Assembly (NCBI GenBank): GCA_017590115.1
Contig: JAGGNK010011003.1
Coordinates: forward strand, 2,492,558 to 2,556,557
DNA from: Montifringilla adamsi
Lineage: Eukaryota > Chordata > Aves > Passeriformes > Passeridae
Length of the DNA: 64,000 nucleotides
Direction: 5' to 3'
The notes under the pieces are model-generated. The model worked only from the letters and a program-made list of their open reading frames with translations, did not search any database and was not told where the DNA came from. Positions within the stretch are counted from its first letter, which is position 1. Each line of letters starts with the position of its first letter. A program made the position numbers and the translations under genes. Of this stretch, positions 1-11,200 are shown one piece after another.

Positions 1-803
1 AACTAAATTGAAGAAACCTTCTAAACATTTTCTGAACTTTGTAATGGCATTCAAGTAGAGGTTCACTATTGCCAGCCAGGCTACTGAGTTCTCTGCAGTG
101 TTCATTCACAGAGACAGGCTCCCAATATGACTCTGTAGCCAGCCTTGATTTCTCTAGATGCTTTATCTTGGATTTCTTCTGCCTTTGCCCACAGTCCCAC
201 TAGCTCATTCGTATAGGTGTGCTTTTGGAGTCACTCTGGCATTTTAAATTTCTCCTTGAATCTTTTCTGCAAAAGTTTCAGTCCTGAAAGAGGCAAGCAT
301 TCACTTAAAATTTGTTTATTTGATGGATGATACTGCACTTCAGAAAATAACTGTACTGCTAAAAGAGGCTGAGCACTGCTGACAGAATAACAAATACCTT
401 GTCTCAGCACTGGAATATCCTTTTGTTCCTTTGACTGTTGTCTATTGCAACTTGATGAATTTTGTCCCAGTCACACCTTACTGCTAACTGAGACAAAGGA
501 AGGCATAATAATAAAGAACATCTTAAATGTCCTTGTCTTTTGCATATAATGTTAGGATCTCTACACTGCCATTTCAAACCTGCTGTAAATTTACCAGCCC
601 AGGTCTGAACACATGGTTCTTTCCTGATCTTTATCATAATTCTCAAATTTAGGGGAGTTCCACTTGCTGACAAATAAATATCACAGGTTTTAATTACCCC
701 CAAAGGAGAATTCAAGTGGTTTATGTGTAATTCTGTTCTGCTTTACCTTGAAGCATTGAAAGTAAAGTCATGGGGTATTATTTTTCCTGAGGTTTCCTTT
801 ACA
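1..803. other. Intronic sequence, no gene seen
   Basis: AT-rich non-coding DNA, presumed to be part of a long PRDM2 intron because the next PRDM2 exon downstream begins in mid-protein. I see no exon with matching splice sites and no recognisable repeat. Confidence 0.6.
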
Positions 804-960
804 GAATCACACAAGGTTGGAAGAGACCTTCAAGCTCATCGAGTCCAACCCAGCCCCAACACCTCAACTCAACCCTGGCACCCAGTGCCACATCCAGGCT
901 TTGTTAAACACACCCAGGGATGGTGACTCCACCACCTCCCCGGGCAGCCATTCCAGAACT
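804..960 (-). mobile_element. CR1 LINE 3'-end fragment
   Basis: It begins with AGAATCACACAAGGTTGGAA and continues with the cctt-aagctcatcgagtccaaccc pattern typical of the reverse complement of CR1 3' untranslated regions. It breaks off after the 'ttccagaact' stretch. This is a 5'-truncated dead copy in minus orientation with no coding capacity. Confidence 0.85.
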
Positions 961-3599
961 TTATCAGTACTTTGTTTAGCTTTTTGTACGTTTTTCATTT
1001 TTAAGTTAAACAGGCTGATTTCCAAGCCTTGTTGCTGAAATAACAAAGTTCAAATTTGCTTGGTGCAGAACCTCCTCAGAACTGTCCAGATTTAACTTCC
1101 CAGTTCCCTGCTCTCAATGAATAGTTAAGGAATGGAATAGAATTTGTGAGTGAGCACAAGCAAAGGTTTTTCTCTTCCATCTTCTCTTCCTCTTTGCTGA
1201 ATGGCTGAGATATTTGTAAGCTGCTTTGCATCTGCTTTCCCTCCCCAGGATGCCTGTGTGAGAGCTGTGATATTGCAGAGGATCAGCTTAAACTCATGAT
1301 GCAGGTTCAGCTCTTCCTGGCTTTGCTCATGGGAGGAGCTCACTCTGTAGTGTTGTTCTGCGCACAGGACAAAAGTTGAGTTCTAGAAAAAGTAAAATGC
1401 AGTGAAAACTCAGTTTCAAAAAGTCTCCTGAAGAAGCTTGGCTATGAAACGGTCCCTGATTAAAATGAAATTAATTTGCTTGTGGAAGACTGTTTTGCCC
1501 AACAGGTTTATAACACCTCAGGATCCTCCCTGTTACATGGGAGAGAGCAACAAAATGTTGAGTTATAGAGTGTGAAAGATTCATTTAAGTAAATGTCAGA
1601 ATGTTCACTTGGATTGTTTGGTGAGATGAGGCCACACCCAGGTTCAGAAGCACAATATCACAGTAAAATGCTGTGTCTGTGGTGAAAAATAGATACTTTG
1701 ATGAGGTCAAGCAGGCAAATGCCTATCTCAGTCTGTAAGGCATATTAGAGTGCTTGCATGTGCACAATTAATTGATTTTTAGACAATCTGTGCTAGAACC
1801 TCTAAGGTTACTTAGGTTAGTAACTTGTTAGAATATTACTCTTGAAAAGAACACATTTTGAACTTACTGTAACCCTTTTGAACAGGAAATACTCAGATTA
1901 AGGACAGTTAAATGTTGCAGTTAAAACAAAAAGCACAAAAACCTGTGTGGGAATTATTCACCTCATGAGCCTTCCCAAAATTCATACCTTTTTTAGCCAG
2001 GCTGTCCCAGTCTGACACTGCTGCAGCAAGGATCTGTAGGGAATAGTTTGCAGGAAGCTGGGTTTTGGAGTTGTTGCTAGAGGGTGTCACGAGGAAGAGT
2101 GATGGTACAAGTGGCACTTGCTCAGTGTAGTCCTGCTCTCATATTGCTACGAGGGAGCAGCTTCAATTGTCTGGTTTTGAAGCTGCTGCTGCATCTCATT
2201 TTAGAAGTACAAGGTTAGAGGGCTTAATTGAGATTCTAGAGCAGTCACAATAAAACTAAATTCATCCAGTTGAACGTTAGCTCCAGCCATGCAGCCAACA
2301 AATTACGTGTTCATTACCACCCTGTGTTTGCATTGCCTGAAACCTCATCCAGATCTTTGCTCTGCCTTTGTATTTTTTTAGATGATAAAGAGTTTTTTGC
2401 ATCAGACAACTCTGCTGCATTCCTTGTTGCTCACCAGCTCCAAGGGCATGCAAATAACTTTGCCACTATTTATCCTGTCAGGCCTCTGGAACTCAAGGAA
2501 GCCAAGCCATAGGCTTTGCTTGTGTTATAACTTACTTGTTAATCCCTCAGTTGTTGGGATCTTGCACCTCTTGTTGTTCCAGTGTCTGGGGGTATGATGA
2601 TAATTACCACCTTTATCATGTGCTGTGAGACCCACTAAAAATGGGCTGTAGAAGAAAGAAATCCTAATTTTCTTCTTGCTACAAAATTCCCCTTTGGCTT
2701 CAGACTGGAAATAATAATCTGAGGACACCCTTTGCTCTGATGTAATGACTGAAAATAGGATCTGGTCTCCACCAGCCCCGTGTTCATTAAGCCCTGAAAG
2801 AGGGGAATTGAAGTTAAGGCATTTAAATTTTTCTTGGTTTTGGGTAAAATGCTTCAGGAAATGGAGAAACAATGAGGAAGATTTAAAAAGTAAGTTAAAA
2901 TCTTCAGTCTGCCAGCTTGGGGACTTATTAGTTTGAGTCTGATATTTTAAGGAGTGTGTGAAATGAACTGGTCAAGAGTTTCTTTTGGCGGTGCTGGGAG
3001 TATGGGTAGCATTTGCAGTGATGCCCATTTGACTAATTGAGTCTGATTTTTTAAAAGTTTGATTAAAAAGAATAGAAATAATCAATTTGCAATGGCAAGC
3101 AAACCTTTGATTTTTGTGAAGTGGATTTATTAAACATGCTGTAATTATCTGCATTCCCATTAACCCACTGTGACAGTCTTTTCCTGGATCTTTAGAATTT
3201 GTTCCATCCCAGCTGTAGTGGCTGCCTGAGCAGTAACTTATTATTATATTATAATTAATTAATGCTATTTAAAGCTTTGTATAAGGTAGGTATGTTTGTC
3301 CCAACGTGGCTACTCTCTGGAGAGAATTAACAGTGAATATCCAGAGAAGTGAACTCTGGGATTTAAATCCGTGTCACTATTTGAGGCAAACCACAATTTG
3401 GGACATTACAGCTGGGGGGTTCATGCCAAAAATGATAATAACAACAACAGCTGTGTACGAATTATTAACACAAAGATTATATTAATAATTAACTATAGTA
3501 ATATTAACTAAAACTGTATTAATATTTCCTCTGCATTGTCAGGAACTGTAGTGATGGGCCCAAGACAATGGATACAAATAGAAAGAGGGGAAATTTGGG
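961..3599. other. Intronic sequence, no gene seen
   Basis: AT-rich DNA without a supported exon, repeat family or RNA gene. Open frames here are short and show no family resemblance. Short A/T-rich stretches (for example 3238-3270 and 3420-3530) are low complexity. Confidence 0.6.
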
Positions 3600-3815
3600 T
3601 TTGATGATAAGAGATTCCTCCCTGTGAGGGTGGGCAGGCCCTGGCACAGGGTGCCCAGAGCAGCTGTGGCTGCCCCTGGATCCCTGGCAGTGTCCCAGGC
3701 CAGGCTGGACAGGGCTGGGAGCAGCCTGGGACAGTGGAAGGTGTCCCTGCCATGGCAGGGGTGGCACTGGATGGATTTTCAGGTCCCTTCCATGACTTAA
3801 CATTCCATGATTTTT
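3600..3815 (+). mobile_element. CR1 LINE 3'-end fragment
   Basis: Reads GATTCCTCCCTGTGAGGGTG, then the characteristic ggcaggccctggcacagggtgcccagagc pattern, and ends at ATTCCATGATTTTT, which is the CR1 3' octamer-type end. Plus orientation, truncated, non-coding. It abuts the start of the T- and G-rich array, so the array may have grown from its T-rich tail (inference). Confidence 0.9.
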
Positions 3816-4690
3816 TTTTTTCCCTGTGATTTTTGTGGTTTTTTTTTGTGATTTTTGTCTTCTTTCCTGATTTTGACATTTTTGTGATTTTTTTTCTGAA
3901 TTTTTTTTTTTTGCCGTTTTTAGGGGTTATCTTTTATTTTGGTCCTTTTCTGGTCTTTGGTCTTTTCTTGTCACTTTTGTGGGGCTTTTCTGTATTTTCT
4001 TGTGAATTTTTGTTTTGTGTTACAGTCCATGATGAGGATTTGGGTTGTTTTTGGTTGTTTTGGGGTGTTTTGTGTGGTTCAGTGCTGTTCTGTGTGTGTG
4101 TTACAGTCCATGATGAGTTTTTGGGGTGTTTTGGGTCTGGTTTTAGGTTGTTTTTGGGTTTTTTGGGGGGTTGTTTTTGGGGTTGTTTTTGGGGCTGGTT
4201 TTGGGTTGTTATTGGTTGTTTTTGGGGTTGTCTTTGGGTTGTTTTCAGGTGGTTTTGGGGTGTTTTGGGTGTTTTGGTGCTGTTCTGTGTGTGTGTATTA
4301 CAGTCTATGATGAAGTTCTGGGGATGTTTTTGGGGATGTTTTTGGGATGTTTTTGGACTGGTTTTGGGTTGTTATTGGGTGTTTTGGAGGATGTTTTTGG
4401 GGTTGTTTTTGGGTTGTTATTGGGTGTTTTGGAGGATGTTTTTGGGATTGTTTTTGGGGTGTTTTCAGGTGTTTTTGGGTGTTTCAGTGCTGTTCCTGTG
4501 CGTGTGTGCTACAGTCTATGATGAGGTTCTGGGGTTGTTTTTGGGGTACGTTGGGGGTGTTTTTAGGTGTTTTGGGCGTTGTTTTTGGGTTGGTTTTGGG
4601 GTTGATTTTGGGGTGTTTTTGGTATGCTTTTGGGGTTGTTTCTGGGATGTTTTTGGGTTGGTTTTGGGATGTTTTCGGGGTGTTTTCGGG
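3816..4690 (+). repeat. G/T-only strand-asymmetric tandem array
   Basis: Nearly 900 bases in which the + strand is almost entirely T and G, built from TGTTTTTGGGGTTG-like units. It starts as T-rich TTTTTGTGATTTTTGT units (3818-3910) and becomes progressively more G-rich. A marker sequence, TTACAGTC(C/T)ATGATGA, recurs near 4020, 4101, 4298 and 4509 (the last as CTACAG), which suggests a higher-order unit of roughly 80-210 bases. The long open frames over it (up to 381 codons on +) follow from the near absence of A and C and are not genes. Frequent GGG/GGGG runs 4-8 bases apart give strong G-quadruplex potential on the + strand. Confidence 0.85.
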
Positions 4691-4757
4691 TGTTTTCGGG
4701 AGTTCGGCGCCTGCAGATCGGGGCGGGCCGGGGCGCTCCCCGCGCTGTGCCCTCCGC

Positions 4758-4771
4758 CCGCCAGGGGGCGC
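4758..4771 (+). promoter_or_regulatory. Strong CTCF-like binding site
   Basis: CCGCCAGGGGGCGC matches the core of the vertebrate CTCF motif (CCASYAGRKGGC-type) at nearly every informative position, with G in place of A at the third base. It lies inside the CpG island, just after the G-rich array. CTCF sites at such borders often act as insulators or loop anchors; occupancy here is inference. Confidence 0.6.
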
Positions 4772-4909
4772 GCGGGGCGGCGCCCTCGAGGCTCGGCGGG
4801 AGCAGCGGCGGCGGGAGCGGCGCGGGCACGGGCAATGTCCCGCTCCGCCCGCGGGGCCGCGGCAGCCGCAGCGAGCCCGCGTGGGGCGGGGGCCGAGCCC
4901 GCCGCAGCC

Positions 4910-5195
4910 TCGGTGCCTCCTTGGGAAAGGGAGCGGAGAACGGGCCGGTCGCGATCCCTCCCTGGGAAAGCCAGCTGAGCTCGGGGCCGCCCCGATCGCT
5001 CCGTGGGCAGCGGGAGGTGAGCTCGGGACCGCCGCCATCCCTCCCCGGGAGGAGGAGGCTGAGCCCGCGGCCGTCGCAATCTCTCCTTGGGAAGCGGGAG
5101 CCGAGCCCGGGGCTGCCGCGATCCCGCTGTGGAGAGCGGGGAGCCGAGCCCGGGGCCGCCGCCATCCTTCGGGGAGGCTGAGCCCGGGCTTGGCG
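4910..5195. repeat. 42-bp GC-rich tandem repeat, about 7 units
   Basis: A recurring (C/G/A)ATC–CTCC–TGGGA–GCGGGAG–GAGCCCGGGGCCGCCG unit has anchors at 4953, 4994, 5036, 5078, 5120 and 5163, giving spacings of 41, 42, 42, 42 and 43 bases. A diverged earlier unit begins near 4910. Because 42 is a multiple of three, frames stay open on both strands and yield 14-residue peptide repeats. These ORFs are by-products of the repeat, and I see no splice or codon evidence that they are translated. Confidence 0.8.
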
Positions 5196-5210
5196 GTACG
5201 TCAGTCCAGC

Positions 5211-8200
5211 CAAATGGAGAATTCCGGTCCTGTTCTTTCCCTGCGGTTTTTAATTTCTTGTTGTTTCTAGGCCGATTTGCTGGTTTTGGAATTTCGCAGG
5301 CGGTGGGAATGGCTGCTCCTGGCTGACTTGGGCCGGGGAGGGAGGGTGGGACAGTTTGGGGTGCTATAAACGCATTATTCCCTCTGTGAATATGTATGTC
5401 AGCCCAGACATCCATTATTTTTTCCATTACTAATTCAGCAGCAGGGTTTTTTAGAGTGCGTGTGCCTCCACGCGTGGCCTTATATAACTGACATTTTGGC
5501 TAACGTTTTAGGCCAAAATCACAACAAAGCCTTTAGTTACAGGGACTAGATATAAAAAGGGAAATATTCACGATTGCAGCTCAGATGTATCAATTCCTCT
5601 TGCATGGCAGCATGTACATTTTGATGTTCTCTGGAGGTTACAAATGAACTGAAGAATGATAATATTTTAAGAAGCATTATAATTCTTTAAACTTAAAATG
5701 TAGGGCCTGATGTTACAGGTAGTGCAGTTGACTGGAACTCAGACTGGAAACAAGGTCAGATATTGAAAACAATTATTGTGTGAGTATTTTATTTGAGATT
5801 GAGGAGGGGAGACTGTAGTGCAACACAGTTATTTTGAATAGTATTTCATAAGTTAAGGAAATACAAACTGAAATTCAAGCACTGAGTTTTATTTTATAAT
5901 GAAAAAGCATATTTAGCACATATATAAGCAGCACTTGGGAAATTACAGGCTGTATTACAGTTTTTTTCCTAAATCTACATTATCTTAGCACATGGAATTT
6001 GTGTGTCTATGATTTACCTGAAAGGCTAGAAAAACAACCTGCAAGAATTTGATTATATGATAAATCAGAAAAGCCAGACAGAATAATTTCTGAGGTAATT
6101 TTTCATGGCATAGAAGTTTGATTTGCATTCATGAAGTTATAGGTAAATATACCAGTAAACTAATTTGGTTTCTGGGTTTTGATTTTGGGCTCTTTTGTAG
6201 GTTTTGTGTTTTAACTGTTAGGGATTTTACAGATTTTGTAAATAGGAACAGTAAATCTTTTCCTCCTTTTTATAAACACAGGCTCCTTACCAAGGCTCAC
6301 AATTACTGAATAAAAAGCAACCCAGCAAAAACCAACTGCAAGCACAATATTCGTGAAGCATTTGAGAATAACCAAGAATAATCTATTTATGGAGTTATAC
6401 CTTTGTCTCATGAAGCAGAAAGACCAGATTCTTAGTATTTAGTTGATTTGAATTGTTAGATTTAAGTTGCAGCTGTAAAATGACAAGGCACTTCATTGGA
6501 TACTTTGAAATTTTATAGTTCTGTTTTTCATGGGTTTCACTGGATTTTTTTTTTAACTTTGCATTTACTCTCAGTTATTTTGGTGTTTGTAGTAACATCT
6601 GCTAATATTTGCAATTCACAGCAATCTTTTTACAAGAAATATACACTTTTTTTTTTCCCTGCAGATTTGGTAGCAGTAGCTGCAGTGAGGATTCCAGAAT
6701 GGTTTCTACTCATATCCCTGCTTTTGTAGATTCAGCTCTGTCCTCGGATGGGGAAGCTTCTTAACCCTAGACTTGAGGGGTTTGGGGAAATAGAGGAAAT
6801 TATGATGAACATGATTGAAAAGTAATTCATTTAAAAATAGATAGCTCTGATTATATGATACAAAGGGATAGGAGGAGAAAGATTTTTTTTTTTTTTTTGT
6901 GTGAATTAACTTTGTGCATGTGAAAAATTTGGAGTCAATATATTAGGTAATATTTGAAATAAATAACAATTTAAGAAACTTTCTGGAGAGGAGCTCTTCC
7001 AGAAGGTTGTGAAATTTGAATTCATTAGTGACCTATACAGATCAATAATTCTTTAAAATTTTATTTTGGCCTATGTTGCACACTGTTGTCTTACATATTG
7101 AGAAGAAAACATAACCAAGTAAGAATTGTTAAATTCTAACAACTCTGGATGAGTGTGGCCTTGAACACATTTTCCAGAAAAGTAAAGTGACAGTTTATTA
7201 CCTTAGGAATGACTAGACAAGACATTATTTGAGAGGTGTATTATGATTTAGTGATACAGACCATGCAGTTAGTAAATAAAACTCCTAATTATTCTGTATT
7301 CAGTAAAACAAACATCCTTTTGAATTTTTAAAGCATCTTAGGTCTTACGCTTGAACAGTTTAGATATTTCTCATTTGACAAATAACCTTGTTCTGCCATC
7401 TGTGTAATGAGCCCTTGACAGAGGAGGTGACCATTCTGCAGGTGTTAAAAATGGGCTGTTTTACGCAGTCAGTCAGTGGAAGCTTTCACTGCTGTACCGT
7501 GTTCCTGGTGCAGGAGGAATCCTCTCTCTGAGTGAATGACAGAATCCTCTGTGCTGAGTGAGCAGAGGCACAGCAGGCTGAGGCTGTGAGCTGTGGGTGA
7601 GCAGAGCTGCCCAGGCTGGGCAGACACAGGTCCCCATGGAACCCTGACCTTGAGCTGCCCTGTTTGCCGCTGATCCCTGACATAAGGATCCGTGATCTCC
7701 TTTAGGTGGATCTAGGATGGCACCTGGCATTTCCTCCTGGTCCCCATCTCCCTCCTGCATATTTTTGGGTTTGTGTTCTGCATTCAGGCTGCTTTATAGT
7801 CCCCAGGTGTTTGTGTTTCATGGCTCCTGCCAGCTTGGTTGTAGCTTTTCTTAGCTGGAATAAATCTCCTACATCTTCCTTCTACCATGCACAGCAGCTC
7901 AGGAATCCTGGAGGAAAAAGGCAGTCATTGCATTTATTTTCATATGTTGGAGCACTGTGTGATGTTCCTGAGGTGCATTTGAGATGTAGGAAGAAATTAA
8001 GTAGGATAACAAGGCATCAAGAGGGATGGGAATGCACCCTTCCAAAAAGGAAAACCTGGTGAATTTGAACTGGGAACCATCTTCTATCAGATCCGAGCTG
8101 TTGCTGCTGCCTTAACTACACAGTTGGGAGCCAGCAGTTGCCAGTGCATGGCCAACGATACATGAGATTAGGTTTTTTTGTTTCTTTTGCATTTTCTGAT

Positions 8201-11200
8201 TTTTTTTTTTGTTAAATGTTTATCATTGTTTCTCCCAGGTTGTTGTTAATGTGCTGCCTGCCAAGCTTGTAGGGAAATTTGCTCAATCAAATGCATTAGC
8301 ACAAAATCTTTCATTAATTCTCCTTCTAAGGAAATTAAAAAGAGAACAACTTGGGTTCACTTTGCAAGTTGGGTTCATGAAGTCCTTGAAAGAAGTAGTG
8401 TGGATTTTTTTATTGTGTCATCCAGGTGTTTCTTCCTTTTCCTATGACAGGAATAATTTGTAGCAATGGGCAGTAACATCAACAGAGTGTTTCCTTTAGA
8501 AAGAGCACTTGAAGCCTCTGGCGTCTGACTCAGTCTTTCTGAAAAAAAGTAACTTTTCAGTAGCTAAAGTGTTTGTTTTAAGGAAAAGATGGTCACTAGT
8601 GGATTGTCATACGTAAAGATATCCAGTGTTTTTATCAGGCTGTAGTCTGCTTTAAGGTGCTGCATAGGCTCCAGAATGTGATCAAACAAGGCTAAAATCT
8701 CATTTCTGTTGTGGATTGTGTGGCAGATCAAAAGTCTGGTTTTGAAGGAAGAAAGATACTGATGTTACTCAGGATGAAAGCTTCTCTTGTTACGTGCTTG
8801 GGAGTAATTCCTCTGAAATAGCCTTTTTTGGGGAGAGAAGAGGACAGTGTTTTCTGTTTCCTGCGCTTGTTTCTGTCTCTGGAGGTGCTCTGGCCCTTGC
8901 TGTGTTCCCCTCATGTCCAGCAGGCCTGGGGCTCCTCGGTGCTGCAGGAGCTCCTGGGAGCTGCACTGGTGCCATCAGGCTCTTGATGGGGGGGAAAAAA
9001 CTTCCATTTCATTCTTGCAGAAGCATGTGCTGCATAATGCAGCTGGAGTGGATTGTGAAACCAAATGACCTCTCAGCCACAGTTGTGTCAACTCCTGAAA
9101 TATTTCGCTATTGTGGTGCAGGCAGAGCACCTGCATCAGGGTCACCTGTGTCATGGACAGCCCCTGGTGATTGTTCAGTGTGGTTTAAAATCTCAAACCA
9201 TTGCTAATAAATCTTTTAAAGCTTTGTTACCTTAAATGGTTCTATTACTAATGTTGCTGCTTCCCATAGTTCTTACTGGGCTTCAGGCAGAACATGAACT
9301 GTAGGGGTGCTTGTAATAACTAACACTGGCCCAGAGGCAGTGTGAGGTGAAGGTGGGTGAATTAAGAATCAGTTATTGGCTGTTACAAATAATTCTTGTG
9401 CCTTGGTGTATATCAGGCTGAATGCAAAGTGCAACTTCAGGCTTCAGCTTCCCACATGTAAATAAACTGTCATCCTAAAAGTTACAGTGTTTTTTCTCTT
9501 GTCTGAAAGTGTGACTGTTGCTGAAACAGAGTCAAATTGCTGCTGGGGAACATGAACATGTAGGGATGGAATAAGTAAGCAGGTTAAATTCTGTGATAGT
9601 AGAAATCCCTGCAGTTCTTATTTTTTTTTTTTGTTAATAATTTCTTAGGCATTCTCATGTAATTCCAAATAATTAGCTGTACGTGAGAGTGCCATAAATA
9701 TGCATCCTGTTTATAAAAGGTAGGCCTTGGATTGACATCTGCATGTCATTCCAAATGGAAATTATGGTCAAATGATGCTGTGATTGTCTGCTTTTTAAGT
9801 TACACAAATTTATTAAGTTTGTACTTGGACTAAGTTTAAAGTCTGTTTCTAAACAGAAAAGAGCTTGTGAGAAAAATGATTTTGTATGAGTTGGAATGTA
9901 GCTTATAGAGGGATGTGGAAGTTGTGCATTTATAGCAAAGATCATGAAATGATGTTGTTATCTAAGCGCTATAAATTTCCAATAAATTTAATTAAAAACT
10001 CAGATAGGAGCTCAAGGCTTCAAAATTTCCTAACCAATGACTGGGAAAAGACAAGGGAGGAAGGAAGAACTCATCAAGATCATCTGGAACAAAGTCTTAA
10101 AATGGAATTTACTTTGATTTCCACACATCACATTGATTTGCAATAAAGTTTATACAGCTCCAGTTCAGAAGCACCATTTGGGATGTCAAGGGGCCATATG
10201 TCTCATAGAAGCATCTGTCTGGAGAGTAACTCATACATTTGAGGTCTTCTAAGCAGTGCAAGTTTTCTTTTAACCCCCATAAATGGGAGCCTTTGAAAGG
10301 GAGACTTGTGTTACTTTAAATTCCCATCTTCACCTCTCCAGCAGTGCCCCCAGTTCCTAGGACAGCTGCTCTGTGCTTTCAGAACAGCCAACTGAAATTG
10401 GTATCACCCATTGCAGCCTTGCTCCTGCCTGTGGATTTAAGAATGGGAGAAAATAAGCCTTCATTTCAGGAATTAAAAAAGAAATGACCTGTATTTAAGA
10501 AAATAAAAAAATTCAGCCCTGAATTGCCTGTGTTGGCCCCTTAAACTCTATTTCTAAGTATAAACTTTTGGAAGTACTACAAGCACCTTGCACACACTGT
10601 TACTTTATCTCTGGGGGGTTTTTGTGTTTGACTTAAAATAACAATCTGGCCTTCATGGTTGTTACAAGTTGTATTTCCAGCTACTAACTTAGTTCTGCCT
10701 AAAGCAGATGTATGTAGTTACCTAACAGAATAAAAGTTCTTTGGTTGATTGGTAACTCAGATTCTAAAGCATTCTGTATTTTTTTCATACTTTTGCATTT
10801 TTAGTCACACTTCCTTAGACTGCTTTTCTCAAGTTAAAAAAGTAAAATATATCTAGACCACAGTTGTGGCATTTCCCAGTAAATTTGGTAATGCTGTCTT
10901 CACTTACATAATCCACAGTGGGAAGTGAAATAAGGCACCAGGCAGCTTTCTATTATTAATCAATTTTTTTTCTGTCAGTTGATCAGGATTGGCTTTGAGG
11001 CAAGGAGTGACCTCGAAGAAAAGCTTGATATTTCACTGCTATTTTTTAAAATATAATCCGCTGCATTTAGAAATTATTCTCCTCCTTTCTTAGTAAATAC
11101 TGTTTTGATTTTCCTGAAAATAAGTCAAGTTACTCAGTTGCTATTGAAATACTGGTTTCCTTGTAGAAATATTTATTGTATTGGGATTTTCCAACACTTT

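Larger units (their letters stand above)
4690..5210. promoter_or_regulatory. CpG island, candidate internal promoter
   Basis: An abrupt change from G/T-only sequence to very GC-rich, CpG-dense DNA (gcggcg and cgcgcggggcgg-type runs), ending near GGCGGTACGTCAGTCCAGCC. In birds such density usually marks a promoter. PRDM2 is known in mammals to make a short RIZ2 product lacking the PR domain from an internal promoter, and this island lies about 19 kb before the RIZ2-type start codon on the same strand, so it is a candidate. GTACGTCAG resembles a CRE half-site, and GGCG|GTACGT could act as a donor (5195-5200). CTATAAA lies further downstream at 5364-5370. No transcription start can be proven from sequence. 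Alternatively it may be a GC-rich minisatellite or insulator without promoter function. Confidence 0.5.

Noticed and set aside
3833..4978. 381-codon + frame and overlapping long frames
   Set aside because: They follow from the G/T-only array (few stops possible) and the 42-bp GC repeat. The peptides are Phe/Gly/Trp/Val repeats with no family.
4484..5427. Minus-strand frames of 184-303 codons
   Set aside because: Shadows of the C/A-rich complement of the array and the GC minisatellite; no splice or family evidence.
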